Below the pieces are notes generated by a model that saw nothing but the letters and a program-made list of their open reading frames with translations, had not been told where the DNA came from and did not search any database. From the NCBI GenBank assembly GCA_964493015.1, contig CAZBLU010000030.1, positions 1 to 19,881 of the forward strand: a DNA stretch of 19,881 bases. The letters are read 5' to 3'. Positions 1 through 8,342 of this stretch are shown one piece after another. Position 1 is the stretch's first letter. Every line of letters begins with the position of its first letter. Source of the stretch: Caldimicrobium sp964493015. GTDB taxonomy: Bacteria > Desulfobacterota > Thermodesulfobacteria > Thermodesulfobacteriales > Thermodesulfobacteriaceae. A program made the position numbers and the translations under genes.

Positions 1-836
1 TGCACACCCCTTACTCCAGGGATTTCCCTTACCTGCTCAATAATATCTACCGCAATTTGAATACCCTCTTCCCTTTTATCCTTTGCTCCCTCAAGCCTTT
101 TTATTATCTCATCAGGCACCTCAAGGCCAGGCACATTGTATTTCATATACTTAGCCATACCCAAAGACTTAGGAGGGGTTATCCCTGCAAGGATATAGAC
201 CTGATCTAAAAGCCCAAGTTCTCTACACCTCTCCATAAAGGCCCTAAATCTATCCACATTATAAATAATCTGGGTCTGAATAAATTGAGCCCCTGCCTTA
301 ACTTTCTTAGCAAGCCTATAGGGCCTAAAATCATAGGGCTCGGCAAAGGGATTCTCCGCTGCCCCTGTAAAGAAATAGGGCCTTACCCCCTTTATCTCTT
401 CTCCATTGTCAAACCTACCTTCCTTAAGCCTCTTTACTAAATTTAAAAGCTGAATAGAATCTAAATCAAAGACAGGCTTTGCCTGAGGATGATTGCCAAA
501 TTTTGGGTGATCCCCCGTTAGACAAAGCAAATTCCTAATCCCTAAGGCACTTGCCCCAAGGAGATCTGCCTGTATCCCAATCCTATTTCTATCCCTACAG
601 GTCATCTGCATAACTGGCTCAAGGCCTTCACTCATGACAAGCACAGCAGAGGCAAGACTTGAGACCCTCACAATGGCCGTCTGACAATCCGTAATATTTA
701 CTGCATCAACATATCCCCTAAGAAGCCTTGCCTTTTTCTTAATCACCTCAGGATCGGCATTCTTAGGAGGCCCAATCTCCGCAGTAACAGCAAATTTCCC
801 CTCCTCAAGCACACTCTGAAGATAGCTCTTCTCCAC
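1..836 (-). CDS. metF: Methylenetetrahydrofolate reductase MetF, partial (3' end cut by window edge)
   Basis: This is the flavoprotein that reduces 5,10-methylene-THF to 5-methyl-THF in the methyl branch of the Wood-Ljungdahl pathway. I translated the open frame by hand from 836 to the edge: 278 codons without a stop, so only a short C-terminus is missing. Family signatures are TAEIGPPK near the N-terminus, MTCRDRNR, LLCLTGDHP and AGITPPKS. The start is GTG at 836-834 or TTG at 839-837; both sit behind GGAGGG at 850-845, and GTG gives the better spacing (8 nt). The gene follows the metV stop by about 20 bp. Position next to metV and hdr genes implies the MetVF type, which receives electrons from an Hdr/MvhD module rather than from NAD(P)H alone. 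The function is clear; the partner assignment is inferred from gene order. Confidence 0.93.
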   Translation of the reverse strand, partial: MEKSYLQSVLEEGKFAVTAEIGPPKNADPEVIKKKARLLRGYVDAVNITDCQTAIVRVSSLASAVLVMSEGLEPVMQMTCRDRNRIGIQADLLGASALGIRNLLCLTGDHPKFGNHPQAKPVFDLDSIQLLNLVKRLKEGRFDNGEEIKGVRPYFFTGAAENPFAEPYDFRPYRLAKKVKAGAQFIQTQIIYNVDRFRAFMERCRELGLLDQVYILAGITPPKSLGMAKYMKYNVPGLEVPDEIIKRLEGAKDKREEGIQIAVDIIEQVREIPGVRGV

Positions 837-855
837 CAACTTGACCCTCCTTACC

Positions 856-1524
856 TTAAACCCTTAAATCTTCTCTAACTCTCACCCTCAGGCCGTCACC
901 ACCAGCAGGCCTCCAATCCTTAGCAGCCCAAACCTCAAGCAGCCTCTCAAGCTCCCCTCTTGCCTTAAGCCTCTCCACAATCTCATGCCATATACAGGGC
1001 ATGTCCTTTCTCACTTCACACCTCCCTCCCTGAGAACCTCCACAGGGCCCGTTAAGCAAATTCTTGGCACATCTTGCAATAGGACAAAGCCCTGCCGTCT
1101 TATCAATGATGCAATCACCACAGCCACGACATCTCTCCACCCACTCCCCAAGGGCTAAATTAGCCCCATAAAAGCTTGTGTCCACCCCAGGATAGACCCT
1201 TAAATTGGGGAAAAGATCGGCAATCAGATTAACCCCTACTCCACAGGCAAGACTAACCACTGCTTCCACCTCTTTCTCAAACTCTCGCAAAGGCTCTAAA
1301 TACTCGGGATCACATTGCCTTATAAAAGTCTTTTCAAGGACTTCCACTTCCTCTCCTCTAAGGGCCTTCCCCAGTCTTATGGCCTCAGCAAGGATGGCCA
1401 CCTCTCTATCGCCACCTGCAGAACAGACAGCCACACAACCCCTACATCCTAAAACTAAGATCTTCTTATAGGCTGAAATATTCTCCAAAATTTCTGGCAA
1501 AGGCCTTCTCTCAGCAATAATCAT
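856..1524 (-). CDS. metV: MetV, Fe-S/zinc partner subunit of methylenetetrahydrofolate reductase
   Basis: A 222-residue Cys-rich protein of the MTHFR C-terminal-domain-like family, the usual companion of short MetF in acetogens and sulfate reducers. Two Cys regions are visible: GCRGCVAVC (Cys 27, 30, 34) and a dense C-terminal block with CRGCGDC (132-138), CPIARC (147-152) and CGGSQGGRC (161-169). These are expected to hold Fe-S clusters and a metal. MetV links MetF to the electron-donating Hdr/MvhD subunits. The ATG at 1524 overlaps the stop of the upstream mvhD-like gene by 4 bp (ATGA), so translation is coupled. No truncation is seen. Exact cofactors cannot be read from the sequence. Confidence 0.9.
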   Translation of the reverse strand: MIIAERRPLPEILENISAYKKILVLGCRGCVAVCSAGGDREVAILAEAIRLGKALRGEEVEVLEKTFIRQCDPEYLEPLREFEKEVEAVVSLACGVGVNLIADLFPNLRVYPGVDTSFYGANLALGEWVERCRGCGDCIIDKTAGLCPIARCAKNLLNGPCGGSQGGRCEVRKDMPCIWHEIVERLKARGELERLLEVWAAKDWRPAGGDGLRVRVREDLRV

Positions 1525-1916
1525 TGAGCCTTCTCCTTAAGTCTTATTTTTAAAAGCCTCCCGTAAAAATTTTTAGCCTTCTCCACGAAGTCTCCACTAT
1601 CAAGCCTCCCAATATAGAAAAACTCTACCCTCTCAGGCTCAAGCCCGAGCTCCTCTATGATCTTCTTTGCCCCTAAAACACGCCTTTCTGCCCGTTTGCT
1701 CCCTTTGACATTGTGACAACTCCCCTTCTCACACCCTGCAACCATCACCCCAAAGGCCCCTTCTCTAAAGGCCCTCAAGATATCAGTTACTTCAATATGG
1801 CCCGAACAGGGGTATCTCTTAATCTCAACTCCTCCTAAAAGTTGGGCAAGATCTTCCCTTTCTGCAAGATTAGTATAATTACAACAGAGAAGAGCAATCT
1901 TTAAGGAATTTTCCAT
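1521..1916 (-). CDS. Second MvhD-like iron-sulfur subunit (short, degenerate N-terminal motif)
   Basis: A 131-residue protein of the MvhD / methyl-viologen-reducing hydrogenase delta family, the [2Fe-2S] carrier that passes electrons to HdrA. Family features kept are the Rossmann-like start (KIALLCCNY), YPCSGHIE (Cys 37) and GCEKGSCHN. The N-terminal CNWC/CNWU motif of the family reads CCNYTN here, so the second ligand position is Thr rather than Cys or Sec. It is a distinct paralogue of the MvhD encoded at 3177-2467 and lacks that protein's long helical C-terminus. Its ATG shares a base with the hdrC stop (TAATG) and its stop overlaps metV (ATGA), so it sits inside the complex-encoding operon. 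It may bridge HdrC/HdrA and MetV; that role is inferred. Confidence 0.82.
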   Translation of the reverse strand: MENSLKIALLCCNYTNLAEREDLAQLLGGVEIKRYPCSGHIEVTDILRAFREGAFGVMVAGCEKGSCHNVKGSKRAERRVLGAKKIIEELGLEPERVEFFYIGRLDSGDFVEKAKNFYGRLLKIRLKEKAQ

Positions 1917-2455
1917 TAGCTCTTTACCTCCAAATATTCTGGTTTAGGTCTCAACTCAATAGCCCGTGCTGGACACTCCATAACACATATCCCACAGGCC
2001 CTACATTGCTCAGGCCTTATCTTAGCCACACCCCTTTCCCCAATATAGGGGGCAGAAAAAGGACAAGTCCTCACACAGGTAAGACAAACGATACACTTCT
2101 CAGGATTTACTCGAGCAAAGACCCCCACCTCGAAAAGTTTTTCCTGATCAATAAGCCCTTTCTCTAACATATACTCCCTTAAGGCCCCTATCACATCCCT
2201 TGGCTTAACATCCATGGGACAAACTGGTACACAACTCCCACACTGAGAGCAATACCAAAGGACCTCATTAAGAAGCTTATCCCAAAAACCAAGAAGTAAT
2301 AGATGGACAATCTTTCTGGGATCAAAGATCTTGGTAGTCTTCTTTACAGGACAGATCCCAGAGCAAGCTCCGCATCTAAAACATTGATCAAAGGTAGCCA
2401 CCTTATTCCCAATAAAATTCTTAACCTCGCTCTCCTGAATTATTGGCACTGTCAA
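1916..2455 (-). CDS. hdrC: HdrC-like subunit with four [4Fe-4S] motifs (HdrC plus 2x ferredoxin)
   Basis: A 179-residue soluble electron-transfer protein. The N-terminal half is HdrC-like, with CFRCGACSGICP (25-36) and CSQCGSCVPVCP (69-80) separated by a helical linker. The C-terminal half is a bacterial 2x[4Fe-4S] ferredoxin domain with CIVCLTCVRTCP (121-132) and CRACGICVMECP (151-162). Typical HdrC carries only the first pair, so the ferredoxin half is an addition. The start is TTG at 2455-2453, chosen because AAGGAGG lies 6 nt upstream; no ATG is available at this spacing. The gene begins 11 bp after mvhD and its stop overlaps the next gene. No HdrB follows, so its electron partner is probably HdrA and/or the MvhD-like proteins. 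Confidence 0.85.
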   Translation of the reverse strand: MTVPIIQESEVKNFIGNKVATFDQCFRCGACSGICPVKKTTKIFDPRKIVHLLLLGFWDKLLNEVLWYCSQCGSCVPVCPMDVKPRDVIGALREYMLEKGLIDQEKLFEVGVFARVNPEKCIVCLTCVRTCPFSAPYIGERGVAKIRPEQCRACGICVMECPARAIELRPKPEYLEVKS

Positions 2456-2466
2456 AGCCTTCCTCC

Positions 2467-3177
2467 TTAGCTCTTAATGAGCTTTGCTAAAAGGGGATTT
2501 AATTCCTCTTCTGTTGCCCCTGTCTTAGCCATGAGAAAATCAAGGCTTTTTGGTCCTCCCTGCAAGAGGGTTTTCACTTCAATTTCATAGAGCCTATTTT
2601 TTAGCATCGGGAGTAACTTCTCCTCAACCTTTTGCTTTATAGTCTCTATGGCAAAATCCTGCATCTTCTTTAACTCTTTGGCAATCTGGCCAAAGGTTGT
2701 GCGCACCTGCATGTTTTCACAAACAGAAACTGCTGCCTGCAGACGAAACTCCAAATCCTCTTCACTTAAACCTTCCCCTATGCCTAAGGGACCAATCTCC
2801 TTTATCTGCCTCATGAAGGCCTTAATATCCTCCACAAGCTTTACAGGCTCAGCAGAGGAGACCCACTCAAGCTTAAATCTCTCAGCTCTAAGCCCAATGA
2901 GTCTGAGTAAGTGCCAGACCATTTCCCCCATAACCAGGGCCTGAAAATTCCCCTCCATATACTTACACTCTCCAAGCTTACACCCCCCCACCATCACCGC
3001 ATCCACACCATTCCTAAAGGCCTCCATTACAAAAAGAGGATCTACCCTTCCACTACACATTACCCTTATCACCCGATGATAGGGCGGATAATTCTGGCGA
3101 GCCACACCGGCCGCGTCAGCTGCCGCGTAGCATCACCAGTGGCACATAAAACTCAATATCTTAGGTTCAAAATCCAT
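2467..3177 (-). CDS. mvhD: MvhD-type electron-transfer subunit, probable selenoprotein (Sec15)
   Basis: A 236-residue MvhD-family [2Fe-2S] protein that hands electrons to HdrA. The full gene runs from ATG 3177-3175, with AGGAGGT 8 nt upstream and 2 nt after the hdrA stop. It contains an in-frame TGA at 3135-3133 (codon 15) in FMCHW-[TGA]-CYAAADAAG. Family members have Cys at this point (FxCNWC-Y), so TGA is read as selenocysteine. A SECIS-like hairpin follows at 3114-3097. A gene caller that stops at TGA instead begins at GTG 3105 and loses this cluster motif. Other family residues are Cys41 in VMCSGRVDP and Cys66/Cys71 in GGCKLGECKY. About 95 residues of helical C-terminus go beyond the usual ~140-residue MvhD. 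Sec forms of this family are known in methanococci and some Deltaproteobacteria; Sec here is inferred from the sequence. Confidence 0.9.
3097..3114 (-). promoter_or_regulatory. SECIS-like hairpin of mvhD
   Basis: On the minus strand, GCGGCCGGTGTGGCTCGC folds as GCG-GCC / GGC-(U bulge)-CGC, a 6-bp stem with loop GGUGU. There are 24 nt between the TGA (3135-3133) and the loop, within the usual bacterial SECIS range, and the loop begins with GG. The stretch is strikingly GC-rich (GCG, GCC, GGT codons) for this AT-leaning genome. It would recruit SelB during translation of the UGA. The pairing was done by eye, without an energy calculation. Confidence 0.78.
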
Positions 3178-3179
3178 AT

Positions 3180-6100
3180 CTATTTACCTCCTACTTCAGC
3201 CTCTCTTTTTTCCTCAAAAACCTCTTCTTCTCTTCTAAGACCTCTAATTTGTTCAAGAATAGCATCCCCAGTAAAGCCTCCAATATCTATAGCAAAAACA
3301 GGACAGTGAGAGGCACAAACTCCACAACCCTTACATGCAGCCTTGATGACTTGAGCCTTCCTTCTCTTTTCAAGCTTCACCATCTCAATAGCCCCAAAAG
3401 GACAGACCTCAGCACAGATAGCACAGCCAATACATTTCTCTGTAAAGACCTCGGCCACAATTGGAGGAACCTCTACAAACCCCTTGGCCAAAGGAACGGC
3501 TGCTTTCCCTGCACTTGCTCTCGCCTGGGCTAAAACCTCAGTAAGGAGTTGGGGACTATGGGCAAGGCCTGCCACAAACACCCCATCTGTTGCCGTCTCA
3601 ACTGGCCTAAGCTTGACATGGGCCTCCATAATGAACCCTTCCTCTGTCACAGGCAACTTCAAGATGTTTACAATATTTCTATCCTCTGCAGGCACAACCC
3701 CCACTGAAAGGACACACAGATCTGCCTTAAGTTCTACCTCCTCATTCAACAGGACATCCCACACCCTAATATGGGGTTTCTTGTTTTTCACTAAAACCTC
3801 AGGCCTTCTCCCCTCGGGAAATCTCATAAACTTAACACCCCTCTTTCTTGCCTCAAGATAATACTGCTCATAAAACCCGTAGGCCCTCATGTCCATGTAG
3901 AGGATATAAACCTCTGTTTCAGGAGAAATTTCCTTTATCTTCAGGGCATTCTTTAAGGCCTGCACACAACAAAGCTTACTACAATGGGGAAGCTCCTCGC
4001 CCCTTGAGCCCGCACACTGGATCATGACCACCCTCTTGGGAAAGCCCCTCACTTTACCCTTAACAAGCCTTTCTTCAAGCTCAAGCTGAGTGATCACCCT
4101 CTCCCCATCAAGGGGATACCTCTTTGGTCTATACTCCTTCCCTCCTGTAGCTACCACCACCACTCCATGATTGAGGATCTCAGAACTATCACCCACCCTA
4201 AGGGTTGTAGTATAATTTCCAATATAACCAGAGATATTCTCTACTGTAGCTTCTGTGTAAGTCTTTATCAAGGGATGCTTCATAACTTTCTCAATCAACT
4301 CCTCAAGAAAGTGCTTGGGATCCTCCCCAGTGATGAGATATTTCACTCGGGCAAGATTTCCTCCAAGGGCCTTTTCCTTCTCCACTAAATAGACCTGGAA
4401 ACCCTGCTCTGCAAGAGACAGGGCCGCAGTCATCCCAGCAACTCCTCCGCCTATAACTAAAGCTGCAGGAGTAACCTTTACCCTCTGCAACTCAAGGGGC
4501 TTTAGCCTTCTTGCTTTGGCAACCGCCATTTTAACCAGGTCTTTAGCCTTCTCTGTAGCCTTCTCTGGATTATCAGGATGGACCCAAGAGCACTGATCTC
4601 GAATATTGGCCATCTCAATAAGGGCAAGGTTTAGTCCTGCCTCTCTTAAGGTATCCTGGAAAAGTGGCTCATGGGTCCGAGGCGTGCAGGCAGACATAAC
4701 AATACGATTTAGCCTATATTTCTTAATCTTCTCTTTTAGCTGTTCAAGAGAGTCTTGGGCACAGGCATAAAGGGTAGTCTCTGCCAAAACCACATTAGGC
4801 AAGGTCTTAGCAAAGTCTCTAACTGCCTTTACATCTACAACACCTGCAATATTCACCCCACAGTGACAGACAAAGACCCCAATTCTTGGTTCCTCACTCA
4901 AAAGCTCAAGGTCCTCTGGTGGATACTCCTTAACAACAGTATCTTTCCACCTTGCCTCTTTGAGAAGCTCAGAGACAAGAGCTGCCCCAGCTGAAGCCTG
5001 CATCACACTCTCTGGTATGTCCTTAGGCCCCTGAAAGGCCCCAATGACATAAATTCCTGGCCTTGTAGTCTCTAAAGGGCTAAGATAATTAGTTTTAGCA
5101 AACTTAAACTCGTTTAACTCAATCCCAAAGATCCGAGAGATTTTCTCTGCATCTTGTGGTGCAGCTAAACCAATAGAAAGCACCACCATATCAAAGTAAT
5201 CCCTCTTTACCTCACCACTTTCATCTACATAGTTTAGGGCAAGCTTGCCATCCACTTTGTCTACTTTCCCTGGGCGCGCTCTTACAATCTTAAAACCATA
5301 TTTTTCTGCCGCATTCCTAAAGGTCTGGTCAAAGCCCTTCCCCTGAGTCCTTATGTCCATAAAAAAGATAGTTATCTCAGCCTCTGGCTCATGTTCCTTA
5401 ATCACTGAAGCCTGTTTCATAGCATACATACAACAAACACTGGAACAATAGGGCTGATTACAGGTTAGATCCCTTGAGCCCACGCACTGGATATAGGCAA
5501 TCTTTTTGGGATGCCTGAAATCAGAAGGTCTAATAACCTCTCCCTCTGTAGGCCCAGCAACACAGGTTAGTCTCTCCATCTCAATACTGTGCACTACATC
5601 GCTAAACCTTCCATAGCCAAACTTCTCTAAGGCCTCCCTCGGAACCTCTCCAAAACCAGGCGCAAGAATGATTGAACCTACCTCTAAGGTCCTAATCTCT
5701 GGCTTCTGGTCAAAATTAATCGCCTTTGGCCCGCAGACATTGGCGCAGAGCTGGCAAGTTTCATGGTTTAGCCTTAAACATACCTCAGGATCAATATAGT
5801 ATTTCGTTGGCACTGCCTGGGGGAAATCAATACGCGCTGCCCTGGTAAAATTCAAATTAGCATTATAAGTATCTATGGCAAGCCTTGGGCAATACTTCAT
5901 ACAATCCCCACAGGCCGTGCACTTATCAGGATCTATATAACGGGGGTTTACCCGCACTGTTACCTTAAAATCCCCCTTTTCTCCTTCAACCTCCAAGACC
6001 TCTGTCAGGGTAAGTATCTCAATATTGGGAGACCGCCCGGCCTCCACCATCTTGGGAGCAAGTATTCAGATACTACAGTCATTGGTAGGGAAGGTCTTAT

Positions 6101-6242
6101 CAAGCTGGGCCATTACCCCACCAATACTTGCCCTCTTCTCCACAAGGTAGACATAAAAGCCAAGCTCTGCAAGATCAAGTGCACTTTGGATACCTGCTAT
6201 ACCTCCCCCAACAACTAACACCTTGCCCTTTGGCTTTTTCAT
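3180..6242 (-). CDS. hdrA: HdrA, tandem flavin-module form, probable selenoprotein (Sec59)
   Basis: A 1020-residue HdrA, the FAD/Fe-S hub proposed for electron bifurcation or confurcation. The start is ATG 6242-6240 behind AGGAGGT, 22 bp after cooS. An in-frame TGA at 6068-6066 is codon 59 in PTNDCSI-[TGA]-ILAPKM; HdrA proteins normally have CSxC there, so it is read as selenocysteine. Domains: first FAD Rossmann fold (VVGGGIAGI, about 10-18); inserted ferredoxin motifs (Cys 108-118 and 155-170); Cys-rich CNQPYCSSVCC (261-271); classical HdrA N-terminal region (GVFVCHCG 455-462, SACTPRTHEPLF about 517-528); second FAD fold (VIGGGVAGM 596-604); CSKLCC (754-759); C-terminal 2x[4Fe-4S] (CIGCAICAEVCP 937-948, CKGCGVCASHCP 970-981). 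It therefore resembles a QmoA/HdrA-like half fused to a complete HdrA. The second module lacks a CSxC equivalent. A TGA-naive call would begin at 6050 and lose the first FAD motif. Confidence 0.93.
6028..6045 (-). promoter_or_regulatory. SECIS-like hairpin of hdrA
   Basis: On the minus strand, GGAGGCCGGGCGGTCTCC forms a 7-bp stem (GGAGGCC / GGUCUCC, one G-U pair) closed by a GGGC tetraloop. Below it a bulged U (6046) and one more G-C pair (6047/6027) can extend the stem, recalling the bulged U of the E. coli fdhF SECIS. There are 27 nt between the TGA (6068-6066) and the loop, within the bacterial SECIS window. Paired by eye; it is the stronger of the two hairpins. Confidence 0.82.
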
Positions 6243-6264
6243 CTAAGATTTACCTCCTTTCATT

Positions 6265-8304
6265 TTAGGCTCTTTTATCTTCAGGGCTAATCTTCACATG
6301 AGAACCAAAACAGCCAAGCCCGTGGAAAACAGGCACATGTCTTGGCCCTTCCAAGGCCCTTCTCATAGCCATGTCAAAAAGCACTCTCGGCTTGGGCTTA
6401 TCTATGCCAAGGGCCTTTCTGCCATGATTTATGCGATCAATCATTATGTCAGCAAATTCCTTAGCTGTCCTTGCCACCCTCCAGGATCCCCCAAAATATT
6501 TCTCTATTTCATAGAAGAGAAAATCAGTAACCGTTTTGCTGCCAAGAGTGGGGAAATCAGGGCCAAAGACAACCTGCACACCTGAAGCCACAAAATACAT
6601 ACCAATGGCTACCGCCTTTTCGCTCATCCACTGAGGGGCACAACCCACAGCTGGTAGCTGATAGATATCCTCCCCAAGACCACCTGTATGGACCATCTCT
6701 GTTGCAGCAATGAGAAGCCTGGAATTATCCACACAGGCCCCCATGTGAAGCACGGGCGGACATCCCACAGCTTCAAGCACCTCCCTTAGGCCAGGCCCTG
6801 CAAGACTTGCTGCCTCAGGAGAGAGTAACCCAGCTATAGCCATATTGGTTGCCGAGCACCCTGTAGCCAAAACAAGCACATTGTTGGCAATTAACTCTTT
6901 GGCAAGCTCTACTTGAACCTGTTCAGAAACCCTATACTGGTCACACCCAACAATAGCTGCCACACCAAGGATCTTTCCATTAATAATATTTTCGTTTAAA
7001 GGCTTATAACTTGCCCTAAATCTTCCCCCAAGGATATACATAATGGCCTCATGGCTAAAACCAGCAACAATATCCACACTTTGATCTGGCAAATTCACCT
7101 TAGAGGGGTCTCTTAGTGGAAATCTCGCAATAGCTGTCCTTAGAATTTCTTTGGCTACCTCAAGGGCCCTTTTTTCATCAAAGGGAATATGAGTTGCCCC
7201 TTCCATCATAGCGATAGGACTGGTGGTAATAACGGCAGTGTGAAAATGGCGAGCAATCTCCACCACATTTTGCATGATACACTGCACATCTACCACTACT
7301 GCTTCCATAACCCCTGTAGCAATGGCAACCTCTTGTTGAATAAAGGACCCAGCAATGGGAATCCCCTTTCTCATCAAAACCTCGTTTCCTGTGCAGCAGA
7401 TACCTGAAAGGTTGATCCCCTTTGCACCAACCCTCTTAGCTTCCTCAATGATCTCTGGATCATAACTTGCCTGGGCCAAGGCATCAGCTAAAAGGGGATC
7501 ATGCCCATGGACAGCCACATTCACATAATCTGGCCTTAAGACCCCAAGCCCAATATTTACCTTTGCCCTAATTGGTTGAGGATTACCAAGAAGCAGATCT
7601 TGAAGCTCCGTTGCCAGCATGCTTCCGCCCCAACCATCGGCAAGAGCACACCTTGCTGCACCCATAAGGATATTACGGTAATCCTGATCCACTCCAATGG
7701 TTGTGCGGTGAGTTAACTCCACTACCTCTCTATCTACGCCCCTTGGAACTACTCCATACTTCCTCCACTTCTCAAGAAGGGGCTTTGGTGCCCTATGAGT
7801 TAAAGGTATCTCACCCTCTTGTTGAGAAAAAATTTTCAAAGCCTGATCGGCAAGCTGCTTCAAAAGATCTTCTTCTGGAAGATTAGGATCTACCCCAAAG
7901 GCCTGCGCAACGACTCTAAGCTTTCTTTTATCCCTAACTTCAAAAGGAACCTCTCCATGGACAGCCTCGTAAAAGAGCTTAGCTACATGCCTACCGTGGT
8001 CTGAATGGGCAGCTGTTCCTGCTGCAACCATCCTGGCAAAATTTCTGGCAACTACCGTTGCAGCGGATGCCCCACAAATACCCCTTAACTCCTCCACACC
8101 TTCCACCACCTGACAGGGCCCCATATTACAGACCCTGCAGCAGGTTCCACCCTTTCCAAAGGCACAAGGCAGAATTCCCCTTCTTGCTACCCTCTTAGGA
8201 GCTGTCAAGATGTCCTCTTTTAGACTGCTATAAATTTCTTTTGCTGTCGGTGTTTGCCCAGCAAGCTCCCCAGTTTTACCAAATCTCGCCCTTTCATCAA
8301 TCAT
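6265..8304 (-). CDS. cooS: Carbon monoxide dehydrogenase catalytic subunit (CooS/AcsA type)
   Basis: A 679-residue anaerobic Ni-Fe-S CO dehydrogenase interconverting CO and CO2. The D- and B-cluster cysteines are present near the N-terminus: Cys47, 55, 56, 59, 64 and 77, matching the spacing in Rhodospirillum CooS (41, 49, 50, 53, 58, about 72). The His channel appears as HSDHGRH. C-cluster signatures follow: VHGHDPLLADAL, GICCTGNEV, ATGCSATN, MGACVDNSR and VGCAPQWMSEKAVAIG. Length is normal for AcsA/CooS. The start is ATG 8304 behind a G-rich GAAGGGGGG. It lies immediately upstream of hdrA, with no cooC, cooF or acsB visible, so I cannot tell a monofunctional CooS from the CODH half of CODH/ACS. 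CO oxidation could feed low-potential electrons to the neighbouring Hdr module, or CO2 reduction could supply the carbonyl branch; both are inference. Confidence 0.95.
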   Translation of the reverse strand: MIDERARFGKTGELAGQTPTAKEIYSSLKEDILTAPKRVARRGILPCAFGKGGTCCRVCNMGPCQVVEGVEELRGICGASAATVVARNFARMVAAGTAAHSDHGRHVAKLFYEAVHGEVPFEVRDKRKLRVVAQAFGVDPNLPEEDLLKQLADQALKIFSQQEGEIPLTHRAPKPLLEKWRKYGVVPRGVDREVVELTHRTTIGVDQDYRNILMGAARCALADGWGGSMLATELQDLLLGNPQPIRAKVNIGLGVLRPDYVNVAVHGHDPLLADALAQASYDPEIIEEAKRVGAKGINLSGICCTGNEVLMRKGIPIAGSFIQQEVAIATGVMEAVVVDVQCIMQNVVEIARHFHTAVITTSPIAMMEGATHIPFDEKRALEVAKEILRTAIARFPLRDPSKVNLPDQSVDIVAGFSHEAIMYILGGRFRASYKPLNENIINGKILGVAAIVGCDQYRVSEQVQVELAKELIANNVLVLATGCSATNMAIAGLLSPEAASLAGPGLREVLEAVGCPPVLHMGACVDNSRLLIAATEMVHTGGLGEDIYQLPAVGCAPQWMSEKAVAIGMYFVASGVQVVFGPDFPTLGSKTVTDFLFYEIEKYFGGSWRVARTAKEFADIMIDRINHGRKALGIDKPKPRVLFDMAMRRALEGPRHVPVFHGLGCFGSHVKISPEDKRA

Positions 8305-8342
8305 TTTAATCCCCCCTTCATAAAATCTCCTCTCTGCCTACC

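Noticed and set aside
2467..3105. mvhD beginning at GTG 3105
   Set aside because: This start lacks a ribosome site and would remove the conserved FMCHW-x-CY motif. The ATG at 3177 with AGGAGGT and a Sec TGA explains the gene better.
2648..3533. Plus-strand open frames opposite hdrA/mvhD, metV and fhs
   Set aside because: They are antisense to strongly supported genes, have no family motifs or ribosome sites, and overlap one another.
3180..6050. hdrA beginning at ATG 6050
   Set aside because: There is no Shine-Dalgarno there, and the upstream 64 codons encode the FAD-binding start of HdrA in the same frame. The single TGA between them is best read as Sec.
3120..6068. hdrA and mvhD as pseudogenes with nonsense mutations
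   Set aside because: Both TGAs fall exactly at conserved Cys positions, both are followed by SECIS-like hairpins, and the rest of both frames is intact. Two chance mutations with this pattern are unlikely.
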